Part shown: in pieces, positions 9,808 through 17,516 of the stretch
Layout of the letters: each line of letters opens with the position of its first letter
Position numbering within the stretch: the first letter of the stretch is position 1
From: Flavobacterium swingsii
GTDB taxonomy: Bacteria > Bacteroidota > Bacteroidia > Flavobacteriales > Flavobacteriaceae
Length of the DNA: 64,000 nucleotides
Direction: 5' to 3'
Assembly (NCBI RefSeq): GCF_900111965.1
Contig: NZ_FOJT01000001.1
Span: 124,001 to 188,000, forward strand
The notes under the pieces: model-generated
Databases searched by the model: none
Seen by the model: only the letters and a program-made list of their open reading frames with translations
Told to the model about the DNA's origin: nothing
Made by a program: the position numbers and the translations under genes

Positions 9808-10839
9808 TTAAAACTTATTATTCTCGATAAAATTGTGAAGCACAATAGGAAAAGGAAATTTATTTAAACTTTCAAAATCAAGACCGTTTTCTAAAGTGGT
9901 TTTTCTTCTAATTTTCCAAAATTTAATGTGTAAATGTTGGTGCGATAGTTTGTGCTTTATCGTTTCGGTTTCCATTAGAATTATTTCGGAAATATCATCA
10001 AATTTATTGTGAATTAATTCTAAAACTACTTCATCAGATTCTAATATTTCGGTTTCTACCAAAGGGAATTCATATAAATTATGCCAAATTCCTTTAGCCG
10101 TCCGTTGATTAATTGTCGTTTTATTTTTATTGTCTAATATGTATATGTAGTTCAAGAATCGATTTTTTACTTTCAATGTCTTTATTTTTACAGGTAATTC
10201 GTCAACTTTTTTCAGCGAAAGCGCAGCACAACTAGCATTAAGAGGACAAATAGTGCAATTAGGATTTTTAGGAACACATTGTAAAGCACCAAACTCCATA
10301 ATTGCTTGGTTAAACAAAGCAGGATTGTCTTTGCTCATTACTTCTTGAGCTAAAAGTGTGAATTCTTTTTTGGCTTTCGCCGAAGCGATGTCAGTTGTTA
10401 CATTATAATAACGTGAAAGCACCCGAAAAACGTTTCCGTCTACAACAGGAACGACTTCATTGTAAGAAAAAGAAGCAATTGCGGCGGCGGTATATTCTCC
10501 AACACCCTTCAATTTGAGTAAATTTTTATAATCTGACGGAAAAATTCCGTTCAAATCATAAGTAATATGTTTCGCGGTAGCATGCAAATTTCGAGCGCGA
10601 GAATAATATCCCAAACCTTGCCAAAGTTTCAAAACCTGTTCTTCGCTGGCATTTGCCAAATCGAAAACTGTTGGGAATTCCGTCGTAAAAGCCCTATAAT
10701 AAGGCAATCCTTGCGCTACTCGTGTTTGTTGCAGCATGATTTCTGACAGCCAAATACAGTAAGGATTGGTCGTTTTTCGCCATGGTAAATCGCGTTTATT
10801 TTCTAGATACCACGTGGTTAATGTTTTGCTAAAATTCAT
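9808..10839 (-). CDS. mutY: A/G-specific adenine DNA glycosylase
   Basis: A 343-residue base-excision repair enzyme that removes adenine mispaired with 8-oxoguanine. The N-terminal catalytic domain has IMLQQTRV, the helix-hairpin-helix LKGVGEYTAAAIASF and the catalytic aspartate in VVDGNVFRVLSRY. The [4Fe-4S] cluster motif Cys-x6-Cys-x2-Cys-x5-Cys is complete in CVPKNPNCTICPLNASC. The C-terminal third is a Nudix-like 8-oxoG recognition domain (KGIWHNLYEFPLVE, HKLSHQHLHIKFW). Length is normal. It is the first gene of mutY-ssb-gldD and divergent from HU. Confidence 0.95.
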   Translation of the reverse strand: MNFSKTLTTWYLENKRDLPWRKTTNPYCIWLSEIMLQQTRVAQGLPYYRAFTTEFPTVFDLANASEEQVLKLWQGLGYYSRARNLHATAKHITYDLNGIFPSDYKNLLKLKGVGEYTAAAIASFSYNEVVPVVDGNVFRVLSRYYNVTTDIASAKAKKEFTLLAQEVMSKDNPALFNQAIMEFGALQCVPKNPNCTICPLNASCAALSLKKVDELPVKIKTLKVKNRFLNYIYILDNKNKTTINQRTAKGIWHNLYEFPLVETEILESDEVVLELIHNKFDDISEIILMETETIKHKLSHQHLHIKFWKIRRKTTLENGLDFESLNKFPFPIVLHNFIENNKF

Positions 10840-10897
10840 TGAAATTATTTGGTTAGCAAAAATAAAATTTTATGTGATTAAATTTTAATCAATTAGC

Positions 10898-10929
10898 TTG
10901 AAATATTGTTTATTTAATTTATATATTTG
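10898..10929 (+). promoter_or_regulatory. Promoter of the HU gene
   Basis: A -33 TTG (10898-10900), a 21-bp spacer and a -7 TATATTTG (10922-10929) match the Bacteroidota consensus. The HU start codon is 40 bp downstream. Confidence 0.6.
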
Positions 10930-10968
10930 CAACCTCAAAAAATTACATAAACTTAATTACGTATTAAT

Positions 10969-11265
10969 ATGACAAAAGCAGATATCGTAGCGAAAATTTC
11001 AGAGAAATTGGGACTAGAAAAAGGAGATGTACAGGCTACAGTAGAAACTTTTATGGAAGAAGTGAAAAATTCATTAGAAACTGGTGATAATGTTTACTTA
11101 AGAGGTTTCGGAAGTTTTATTGTAAAAACTAGAGCTGAAAAAACAGGAAGAAATATTTCTAAAAACACAACGATTAAAATTCCAGCTCACAATATTCCAG
11201 CATTTAAGCCTGCTAAAGTATTCGTAGAAGGAGTTAAAACAAATAATGAAACAACAACAAAATAA
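10969..11265 (+). CDS. HU/IHF family DNA-binding protein
   Basis: A 98-residue histone-like protein. The N-terminal helices (MTKADIVAKISEKLGLEKGDV, shown in part) are followed by the signature GFGSFIVKTRAEKTGRN and the DNA-embracing arm IPAHNIPAFKPAKVF. It forms dimers that bend and compact DNA. It has its own consensus promoter and is followed 26 bp later by a 30-residue basic gene, with a terminator after both. HU and IHF beta cannot be told apart by eye. Confidence 0.92.
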   Translation: MTKADIVAKISEKLGLEKGDVQATVETFMEEVKNSLETGDNVYLRGFGSFIVKTRAEKTGRNISKNTTIKIPAHNIPAFKPAKVFVEGVKTNNETTTK

Positions 11266-11291
11266 ATTATTAATCAATAAAACTACACATT

Positions 11292-11384
11292 ATGCCAAGT
11301 GGTAAAAAAAGAAAAAGACATAAGGTAGCAACGCACAAACGTAAAAAACGTGCAAGAGCTAACCGTCACAAAAAGAAAAAGTAG
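11292..11384 (+). CDS. 30-residue basic ribosomal-type protein (AURKAIP1/COX24, bS22-like)
   Basis: A short ORF beginning MPSGKKRKRHKVATHKRKK and ending NRHKKKK; about half of its residues are Lys or Arg. The pattern (KKRxKxxxHKxKKxxRxxRxKKK) resembles the AURKAIP1/COX24 (mS38/bS22) family of small ribosomal proteins, and near-identical short proteins follow HU genes across Flavobacteriia. It has an ATG start 26 bp after HU and a strong hairpin terminator overlapping its stop codon, so it is a real transcribed gene. Too small for standard ORF calling. Assignment as a ribosomal protein is inferred from composition and motif only. Confidence 0.75.
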   Translation: MPSGKKRKRHKVATHKRKKRARANRHKKKK

Positions 11385-11402
11385 TTTTAAACTACTTTTT
11401 TC
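11376..11402 (+). terminator. Rho-independent terminator overlapping a stop codon
   Basis: A perfect 12-bp inverted repeat with a one-base centre (AAAAAGTAGTTT, T, AAACTACTTTTT) contains the stop codon of the 30-residue gene and ends in a T-run. Confidence 0.8.
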
Positions 11403-11427
11403 TTTTTAAACGTTCATTGAAAAAGAA

Positions 11428-11612
11428 ATTTAGATTTCAGACTTCAGATTTCAGATTTTTTATAAAATCTTACTATCGGAATCTTTGAATCTAAAATTTC
11501 ACCGGGTAAATACCTGTAATGTTTAATCCATCTGTAATGTCCGGTTTTGGGCTTTGGTTATTGGGTTTTTGAGCTTTTAGCTTATTGCCTTTTGCCTTTT
11601 GCCTTTTGCCTT
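11428..11612. repeat. Low-complexity intergenic repeats upstream of rng
   Basis: The 250-bp gap before rng has no gene. It holds direct repeats of TTTCAGA (11436-11460), a loose inverted repeat (AAATTTAGATT near 11428 with AATCTAAAATTT near 11490), and four tandem copies of the heptamer TTGCCTT at 11585-11612, followed 22 bp later by the rng ATG. No clear TAnnTTTG promoter is seen. Confidence 0.5.
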
Positions 11613-11634
11613 AAATACAGATAAAAATTTACAC

Positions 11635-13182
11635 ATGAATAAAGAATTGATTATTAGATCTAGTTCTGACGCTGTAGATTTTGCCTTATTAAAAGATGGA
11701 AAACTAATTGAATTACACAAAGAAGAAGAAACAAGCAATTTTCAAGTAGGCGATATTTTTATTGCCAAAATAAGAAAACCAGTTGCTGGTCTTAATGCTG
11801 CTTTTGTAAATGTAGGCTTCGAAAAAGATGCCTTTTTGCATTATCATGATTTAGGACCTAATCTAGCTTCACAACTGAAATTCATAAAACTTGTAACAAC
11901 AGGTAAAATAAAAGATTTCTCCTTAAAAAGTTTCCAATTTGAAAAAGAAATTGATAAAGATGGTACAATTACTGATGTAATTGCCGTTAATCAATCAATT
12001 CTTGTACAAGTAGTCAAAGAACCAATATCTACTAAAGGACCAAGGATAAGCTCTGAGCTTTCTCTTGCCGGAAGATTTATTGTTTTAGTACCATTTTCTG
12101 ACCGAGTTTCTATTTCTCAAAAAATAGATTCTAAAGAAGAAAAAGACAGGCTAAAACGTCTTGTACAATCTATCAAACCAAAAGGATTCGGTGTTATTGT
12201 TCGCACAGTAGCAGAAGGCAAAAAAGTTGCAGAAATAGACAAAGATTTGCAAAACTTGATGGACAAATGGACATCAATGTGCAAAAAAATTCCAACAGCA
12301 CAGCATCCATCAAAAGTGTTAGGAGAACTCAACAGAGCATCATCAATATTACGAGATGTTTTTAATGATACTTTTAGCGGAATTATTATAGATGACGAAG
12401 AGCTGTTTAACGAAACGAAAGAGTACATTCAACAAATTGCTCCTAGTAAAGAATCAATGGTTAAGCTTTATCAGTCGAAAGACACTCCAATTTTTGAGAA
12501 ATACAGTATCGAAAGACAAATAAAAACCTCGTTTGGTAAATCCGTATCCATGAGCAAAGGTGCTTACCTTATTATCGAGCACACCGAAGCCATGCACGTT
12601 ATCGATGTAAACAGCGGAAACCGCTCGAACAAAGCGACCAATCAGGAAGATACAGCTCTCGAAGTAAACATGATTGCAGCTGCCGAGGTAGCAAGACAAT
12701 TGCGTTTGCGAGATATGGGTGGTATTATATGCGTCGATTTTATAGATATGTCTAATCCAGACAATCGTAAAGTACTGTTCGATTTCTTAAGAGAAGAAAT
12801 GAGTGACGACAAAGCAAAACACAAAATATTGCCTCCTAGCAAATTCGGGATAGTACAAATTACTAGACAAAGAGTTAGACCAGAGGTAAATATTGAAACT
12901 CGTGAAGAGAATCCTAATAATAATGAAAATAGTGACATTGAAGCGCCTATTTTAATTATAGACAGAATTGCTTCCGATTTAGAAAGAATTATAAAGTTGC
13001 ATAAAAAAGTAGTACTTAACGTACACCCATTTATAGCTGCTTACCTTGTAAAAGGTTTTCCATCAATACGTTCAAAATGGTTTTTTGAATATAAAAAATG
13101 GATAAAAATCATTCCACGTGATTCTTACACGTACCTTGAATATCATTTTAATGACAACCAAGGAAAAGAAATTAAAGATTAA
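11635..13182 (+). CDS. rng: Ribonuclease G (Rne/Rng family)
   Basis: A 515-residue endoribonuclease of rRNA maturation and RNA decay. The N-terminal S1-like region (QVGDIFIAKIRKPVAGLNAAFVNVG in part, KDAFLHYHDLG) is followed by the catalytic DNase I-like region with HVIDVNSGN and GGIICVDFIDM, which carry the metal-binding Asp residues. The Cys motif near the end of the catalytic core in RNase E is not apparent. There is no long disordered C-terminal scaffold, so RNase G is preferred over RNase E. The ATG at 11635 is used; a TTG 12 codons upstream falls in heptamer repeats and is rejected. Confidence 0.92.
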   Translation: MNKELIIRSSSDAVDFALLKDGKLIELHKEEETSNFQVGDIFIAKIRKPVAGLNAAFVNVGFEKDAFLHYHDLGPNLASQLKFIKLVTTGKIKDFSLKSFQFEKEIDKDGTITDVIAVNQSILVQVVKEPISTKGPRISSELSLAGRFIVLVPFSDRVSISQKIDSKEEKDRLKRLVQSIKPKGFGVIVRTVAEGKKVAEIDKDLQNLMDKWTSMCKKIPTAQHPSKVLGELNRASSILRDVFNDTFSGIIIDDEELFNETKEYIQQIAPSKESMVKLYQSKDTPIFEKYSIERQIKTSFGKSVSMSKGAYLIIEHTEAMHVIDVNSGNRSNKATNQEDTALEVNMIAAAEVARQLRLRDMGGIICVDFIDMSNPDNRKVLFDFLREEMSDDKAKHKILPPSKFGIVQITRQRVRPEVNIETREENPNNNENSDIEAPILIIDRIASDLERIIKLHKKVVLNVHPFIAAYLVKGFPSIRSKWFFEYKKWIKIIPRDSYTYLEYHFNDNQGKEIKD

Positions 13183-13184
13183 TT

Positions 13185-13219
13185 AAAACCGTCTCATTAT
13201 TGCAATGAGGCGGTTTTTT
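13185..13219 (+). terminator. Terminator after rng
   Basis: Stem AAAACCGTCTCATT / AATGAGGCGGTTTT, with one G-T pair, followed by a T-run immediately after the rng stop. Confidence 0.85.
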
Positions 13220-13268
13220 TATTTCTATATTTCCAATAATAATTATCAAAACTTTACAACTCTATTAC

Positions 13269-13300
13269 TTTGTCATATTGCAACTTCTTCACTATATTTG
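13269..13300 (+). promoter_or_regulatory. Promoter of mrp
   Basis: TTTG (13269-13272), a 20-bp spacer and TATATTTG (13293-13300) form a complete Bacteroidota -33/-7 pair 39 bp before the mrp ATG. Confidence 0.65.
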
Positions 13301-13339
13301 CAATCTAAAATCAGTCTTAATAAAGACAAGAGATACTAT

Positions 13340-14473
13340 ATGAAATTAGATAGAAAAGAAATACTCAAAGCTTTAGAAACCATTTCTATTGCAGGCGAAG
13401 GGAAAAATATGGTCGAAAGTGGCGCAGTAACTAACGTAATCACTTTTGGAGACGAAGTTGTGGTCGATTTAGTACTATCTACACCAGCCATGCATATTAA
13501 GAAACGTGCAGAAGACGATATTCGTAAACTCATACAAGATACTTTTTTGGCTACAGCCAAAGTAAAAGTAAATATCAAGGTTGAAACCGCTGAAAAAGCA
13601 AATGAAATAAAAGGAAAAGCCATTCCTGGAATCAAAAATATTATTGCCGTAGCTTCTGGAAAAGGAGGCGTAGGAAAATCGACTGTTACTGCAAATTTAG
13701 CTGTTACATTGGCAAGAATGGGCTTCAAAGTTGGAGTTTTAGATGCTGATATTTACGGGCCAAGTATGCCAATCATGTTCGATGTAGAAAACGAAAAACC
13801 TATTTCTATCGAAGTCGACGGAAAATCTAAAATGAAACCTGTCGAAAGTTTTGAAGTTAAAATACTATCTATAGGTTTTTTTACAGCACCAAGTCAAGCC
13901 GTTATTTGGCGTGGACCAATGGCTGCAAAAGCATTAAACCAAATGATTTTCGATGCTGCTTGGGGCGAACTCGATTTTATGTTAATCGATTTACCACCAG
14001 GAACAGGAGACATTCACTTGTCTATCATGCAATCCTTACCAATAACAGGCGCAGTTGTTGTAAGCACACCACAAGCAGTAGCTTTAGCAGATGCTAAAAA
14101 AGGAGTTTCTATGTTTTTGTCAGACAGTATCAATGTTCCAGTTTTAGGAATTATCGAAAACATGGCTTATTTCACACCAGAAGAATTACCTAATAATAAA
14201 TATTATATCTTCGGAAACGGTGGAGCAAAAAATTTGGCAGAAGATTTACAAGTACCATTTTTGGGAGAAATTCCATTAGTACAAAGCATTCGAGAAGCAG
14301 GAGATTATGGTCGTCCAGCAGCATTGCAAACTGCATCAATAATTGAAACTATTTTCGAAGAAGTAACAAGAAATGTAGTCAGAGAAACCGTAGCAAGAAA
14401 CGAAAACTTACCCGCTACCGAAGCAATAAAAATTACTACAATGGCTGGTTGTTCAGCAGTAAATAAAAAATAG
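13340..14473 (+). CDS. Mrp/NBP35 family P-loop ATPase (Fe-S carrier) with DUF59 domain
   Basis: A 377-residue protein. Residues 1-90 are a DUF59/MIP18 domain. A deviant Walker A with its signature lysine (ASGKGGVGKST, 105-115) and a switch region (DADIYGPSMP, LIDLPPGTGD) define the Mrp/ApbC ATPases that carry or insert Fe-S clusters. The usual Cys-x-x-Cys after ENMAY is absent: the loop reads FTPEELPNNKYYIFG. The only late cysteine is in the C-terminal AGCSAV. It sits 3 bp upstream of an Nfu-type scaffold gene, which supports an Fe-S role. The ATG at 13340 lies downstream of the promoter; a 45-codon longer frame would run through the rng terminator and is rejected. Confidence 0.9.
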   Translation: MKLDRKEILKALETISIAGEGKNMVESGAVTNVITFGDEVVVDLVLSTPAMHIKKRAEDDIRKLIQDTFLATAKVKVNIKVETAEKANEIKGKAIPGIKNIIAVASGKGGVGKSTVTANLAVTLARMGFKVGVLDADIYGPSMPIMFDVENEKPISIEVDGKSKMKPVESFEVKILSIGFFTAPSQAVIWRGPMAAKALNQMIFDAAWGELDFMLIDLPPGTGDIHLSIMQSLPITGAVVVSTPQAVALADAKKGVSMFLSDSINVPVLGIIENMAYFTPEELPNNKYYIFGNGGAKNLAEDLQVPFLGEIPLVQSIREAGDYGRPAALQTASIIETIFEEVTRNVVRETVARNENLPATEAIKITTMAGCSAVNKK

Positions 14474-14476
14474 ATT

Positions 14477-14716
14477 ATGACACCAGAAGAATTAACATTA
14501 AACGTAGAAAAAGCACTAGAAGAAATCAGACCTTTTTTGAATTCTGACGGCGGAGACATTGCATTGGTATCAATCGAAGACTCTAAACACGTAAAAGTAC
14601 GTTTGCAAGGCGCTTGTACATCATGTAGCGTAAGCCAAATGACCATGCGAGCTGGTGTAGAAACCACAATCAAAAAATACGCACCACAAATAGAAACTGT
14701 GGTCAATGTAGCATAA
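14477..14716 (+). CDS. NifU-like Fe-S scaffold (Nfu domain)
   Basis: A 79-residue stand-alone Nfu domain. It has the family core IRPFLNSDGGDIALV and the cluster-binding Cys-x-x-Cys at C47 and C50 (GACTSCSVSQMTM). Nfu domains hold a [4Fe-4S] cluster at a dimer interface and hand it to target proteins. The gene begins 3 bp after mrp and is surely co-transcribed. Since this Mrp lacks its own CxxC, the pair may share the work, with the ATPase as helper and Nfu as carrier. That division is inference. Confidence 0.93.
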   Translation: MTPEELTLNVEKALEEIRPFLNSDGGDIALVSIEDSKHVKVRLQGACTSCSVSQMTMRAGVETTIKKYAPQIETVVNVA

Positions 14717-14719
14717 AAT

Positions 14720-14843
14720 CGGGGCGTGACCCAGCGAAAAAACTGGGTCGGGCTTTCCGTTGCAATCTTTTTTAAATTGCCCTTCGACTCCGCTCAGGAT
14801 GACAATTTAAAAAAGGATTTCCACTGCAATCCCTCACGCAAAC
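14720..14843 (-). repeat. Structured intergenic repeat, copy 1
   Basis: Read on the minus strand it has the core flanks AGTGGAAATCCTT (14825-14813) and AAGATTGCAACGGA (14769-14756), shared with the copy at 27.6 kb. Between them is a variable hairpin whose arms (14765-14779 and 14803-14818) enclose the widespread sequence TCGACTCCGCTCAGGATG. A second stem, GACCCAG/CTGGGTC (14728-14734, 14743-14749), lies at the minus-strand 3' end. The short ORF that crosses this element is not a gene. Function unknown. Confidence 0.75.
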
Positions 14844-14875
14844 CAACATTCATTATATATAATAAGCTTTTTTTT

Positions 14876-14910
14876 CAAAGTTTCAAAATCTTTGAATCTT
14901 TGAAACTTTG
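14876..14910. repeat. Hairpin repeat upstream of the flavin reductase gene
   Basis: A perfect 12-bp inverted repeat CAAAGTTTCAAA / TTTGAAACTTTG (14876-14887, 14899-14910) with an 11-base loop that itself contains CTTTGAATC. It ends 14 bp before the ATG at 14925, so it would lie in the leader or block read-through. Confidence 0.6.
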
Positions 14911-14924
14911 AACCTTTCAAGAAA

Positions 14925-15977
14925 ATGATTAAAACAGATATACTCATCATCGGAGCAGGTCCAACAGGACTTTTTACAGTATTTGAAGCAGGACTTCTCA
15001 AACTAAAATGTCACATCATCGATGGTTTGCCTCAACCTGGAGGACAACTAACCGAATTATATCCTAAAAAACCAATTTTTGATATTCCAGGTTATCCATC
15101 CGTTTTGGCAGGTGATTTAGTCGATAATCTGATGGAACAAATCAAGCAATTTCAACCCGGATTTACCCTAAACGAAAAAGCCGATACCATACAAAAACTC
15201 GAAGACGGAACCTTTATCGTAACAACCGACAAAGGAACGCAACACCATGCTAATTCAATCGCTATTGCTGGAGGATTAGGAAGTTTCGAACCAAGAAAAC
15301 CGCTTATTGAGGACATCGAATTTTACGAAGACAAAGGAGTTGAATATTTTGTAAAAAATCCTGAACTTTTTCGTGACAAAAAAATCGTCATTGCTGGCGG
15401 AGGAGATTCAGCTTTAGATTGGAGTGTTTTCTTGTCTAATGTTGCTTCCGAAGTAACATTAATACACAGAAGAAACGAATTTCGTGGCGCATTAGATTCT
15501 GTCGAAAAAGTACAAGAACTCAAACATGCTGGGAAAATTCACCTGATAACACCCGCAGAAGTTGTTGGTCTTAATGGATCGGAACATTTAGAATCGATAG
15601 ATATTGATGAAAATGGAGCGCACCGAAACATAAAAACCGATTATTTTATTCCGCTTTTTGGACTTACACCAAAATTAGGAGCAATTGCAAACTGGGGATT
15701 AGAGATTGAGAAAAATGCCATCAAAGTAAATAACGCTTTAGATTATCAAACCAATATTGACGGAATTTATGCCATTGGCGACGTAAATACTTATCCCGGA
15801 AAATTAAAACTTATTCTTTGTGGTTTTCATGAAGCCACACTTATGGTTCAAAGCGTTTACCAACGTATGAATCCAGGAAAAAAACATGTGCTAAAATACA
15901 CCACCGTTTCAGGAATTGACGGTTTCGACGGAACCAGAAAAGAAGCTGAGAAACAAGTTGTAAAATCGATCGAGTAA
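14925..15977 (+). CDS. Thioredoxin-reductase-like ferredoxin/flavodoxin-NADP+ reductase
   Basis: A 350-residue flavoprotein. The FAD site IIGAGPTGLF is at residues 7-16, followed by the family block GGQLTELYPKKPIFDIPGYP. The NADP site is IAGGGDSALDW near residue 156, and the second FAD contact is GIYAIGDVNTY near 280. The active-site CxxC of true thioredoxin reductases is absent, and the C-terminal extension fits the TrxR-like FNR class. It should pass electrons between NADPH and ferredoxin or flavodoxin in the cytoplasm. Its stop overlaps the next start (TAATG), so it is coupled to a diiron protein that could be its redox partner. Confidence 0.85.
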   Translation: MIKTDILIIGAGPTGLFTVFEAGLLKLKCHIIDGLPQPGGQLTELYPKKPIFDIPGYPSVLAGDLVDNLMEQIKQFQPGFTLNEKADTIQKLEDGTFIVTTDKGTQHHANSIAIAGGLGSFEPRKPLIEDIEFYEDKGVEYFVKNPELFRDKKIVIAGGGDSALDWSVFLSNVASEVTLIHRRNEFRGALDSVEKVQELKHAGKIHLITPAEVVGLNGSEHLESIDIDENGAHRNIKTDYFIPLFGLTPKLGAIANWGLEIEKNAIKVNNALDYQTNIDGIYAIGDVNTYPGKLKLILCGFHEATLMVQSVYQRMNPGKKHVLKYTTVSGIDGFDGTRKEAEKQVVKSIE

Positions 15978-16540
15978 TGACATTAAATCATCCTAAATTA
16001 GTCGATTTATTAAAAAAAGCATACTCTGCCGAGAAAGCTGCTGCATTTGCCTATCAAGGTCATGCCGCTTCAGTAAAAGATGAAACAGAGAAAAAAGAAA
16101 TTCGTCAAATAGAAATCGACGAATGGATTCACCGTAAGGAAGTTTTGCAAATCATGAATGATTTTAATATTCCTGTTTCAAAATATTACGAGTTCAAATT
16201 TTATATCATTGGCAAAGTAATCTCTGCAAGTTGTCATATTATAGGCTGGTTTATGCCATTTTATTTCGCTGGAAGATTAGAAAGTGGTAATGTTTGTGAA
16301 TATTTCAGAATGAAGCAATTTTTTAATTCGCTAGGAATTAACGCTTATGATGAGATGCTTTACGAAATGGGAATTAAAGAAAAGGAGCATGAAATTTACT
16401 TTTTAGAGAAAATAAAAACCAATAAATTTCTGCCTTTTTATGAAAAATATTTTTCTTGGGGAAACAATCAAAGCTTCAATAATATCGATTTAGACAAGAA
16501 ATATCCTGTCGAAAATTCTAACCATTATTGTAAAAAATAA
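15977..16540 (+). CDS. Ferritin-like diiron protein (COQ7/demethoxyubiquinone hydroxylase-like)
   Basis: A 187-residue helical protein with the ligand pattern of ferritin-like diiron enzymes: E19 (AEKAAAFAYQGH), E49-x-x-H52, E102 or E108, and E135-x-x-H138 (KEKEHEIYF). A hydrophobic stretch near residues 76-99 could be membrane-associated, as in COQ7. It starts inside the stop of the flavin reductase gene, suggesting an NADPH-reductase-oxygenase pair. Flavobacteria use menaquinone, so a ubiquinone role is unlikely and the substrate is unknown. The E-x-x-H motifs are seen; the family assignment is from memory. Confidence 0.65.
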   Translation: MTLNHPKLVDLLKKAYSAEKAAAFAYQGHAASVKDETEKKEIRQIEIDEWIHRKEVLQIMNDFNIPVSKYYEFKFYIIGKVISASCHIIGWFMPFYFAGRLESGNVCEYFRMKQFFNSLGINAYDEMLYEMGIKEKEHEIYFLEKIKTNKFLPFYEKYFSWGNNQSFNNIDLDKKYPVENSNHYCKK

Positions 16541-16548
16541 TTTTTATT

Positions 16549-17415
16549 CTACTTTTTAGTAGCCATATAAACGCCTACTAAAATTACAAAAGCACCCAAA
16601 AACTGCAACGCATTAAGCATTTCTCCGTCAAGAATTCCCCAACTCATAGCCACAATAGGGATAAAATAAGTTACTGACGAAGCCGTTAGCGGTGATGTGA
16701 TTTGCACCAATTGAAAATATAAAATATTAGCAACTCCAGTACCAAGTACGCCAAGTATCATAATAAATAAAACCGAATGTTGCACACTTGTTTGCGTCAT
16801 TACACTTGTAAATCCAGAACCAAACAAGATAATAATCGCAGGAATTAATAATACTGCAAAATTCCCAGTAGTAATGCTTAGCGGACTAACATCGGATAAA
16901 TATTTCTTTATTAAATTTACGTTCAAAGCATAACAAATCGTAGCAATAACAACCAAAGTTGTACAAAAATAATTGCTCTGACCATGTGCCGAATTTCCAT
17001 TAACAACTAATAACAAACAGCCGCTAAGTCCCAAAACAACACCTATTATTTGATTTCTTCTAAAAGAAAAACCAAAAGCCAACGCACCTAAAAGCATCGT
17101 GTATAATGGTGTTAAAGAATTTAAAATTCCGCTAACAGAACTTTTTATACCTGTTTGCGCATAAGCAAATAGGAAAACAGGGAAAAATGTACCTAAAAAA
17201 GCGGTTAAAATTATAAACCTCCATTTGTCGATCGGGATTTTGGCTAGACTTTTAAAACCGATAATAAGTAAAAAAGTTGCCGCAAAAATAATCCGCAACG
17301 AACCTAACTGATAAGGATTCAGAGCAACCAAACCTCTTTTTATCAATATAAATGAACTTCCCCAAATAAGCGAAAGCATTATTAGTAAAACCCATTTATT
17401 ATCTTTAGTCAGCAT
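16549..17415 (-). CDS. DMT-superfamily transporter (EamA family)
   Basis: A 288-residue membrane protein with about ten hydrophobic helices arranged as two EamA repeats. The first contains LIWGSSFILIKRGL and FAYAQTGIKSSVSGILNSLTPL (in part), and the second ILYFQLVQITSPLTASSVTY and GAFVILVGVYM. Such proteins export or import small metabolites across the inner membrane; the substrate cannot be read from sequence. The ATG at 17415 is preferred to a TTG at 17436. It is convergent with the diiron gene, with only 8 bp between them and no clear terminator. Confidence 0.88.
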   Translation of the reverse strand: MLTKDNKWVLLIMLSLIWGSSFILIKRGLVALNPYQLGSLRIIFAATFLLIIGFKSLAKIPIDKWRFIILTAFLGTFFPVFLFAYAQTGIKSSVSGILNSLTPLYTMLLGALAFGFSFRRNQIIGVVLGLSGCLLLVVNGNSAHGQSNYFCTTLVVIATICYALNVNLIKKYLSDVSPLSITTGNFAVLLIPAIIILFGSGFTSVMTQTSVQHSVLFIMILGVLGTGVANILYFQLVQITSPLTASSVTYFIPIVAMSWGILDGEMLNALQFLGAFVILVGVYMATKK

Positions 17416-17475
17416 AGTTTGATTTTGAATTCCCAAAATTCTGTTATTTTTATGAATATCAAATCGTTTTTTGCA

Positions 17476-17483
17476 TATTTTTG
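17476..17483 (+). promoter_or_regulatory. Possible -7 promoter element (TATTTTTG)
   Basis: TATTTTTG fits TAnnTTTG and is 33 bp before the ATG at 17517. No good -33 element is visible. Confidence 0.35.
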
Positions 17484-17516
17484 TTAATCATAATTTTAAC
17501 AACTAATTTTTGCACT

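Noticed and set aside
13205..13339. 45-codon N-terminal extension of Mrp
   Set aside because: It begins in the rng terminator and crosses a full promoter; the family N-terminus starts at the ATG at 13340.
14726..14911. 61-codon ORF between the Nfu and flavin reductase genes
   Set aside because: It runs through the structured repeat and a hairpin; composition is not protein-like and the same DNA is a repeat family.
17481..17502. TTGTTAA and TTAACAA near the HMA lipoprotein promoter
   Set aside because: Inverted, not direct, and not phased like the boxes at 29.5 kb; AT-rich chance occurrence is likely.
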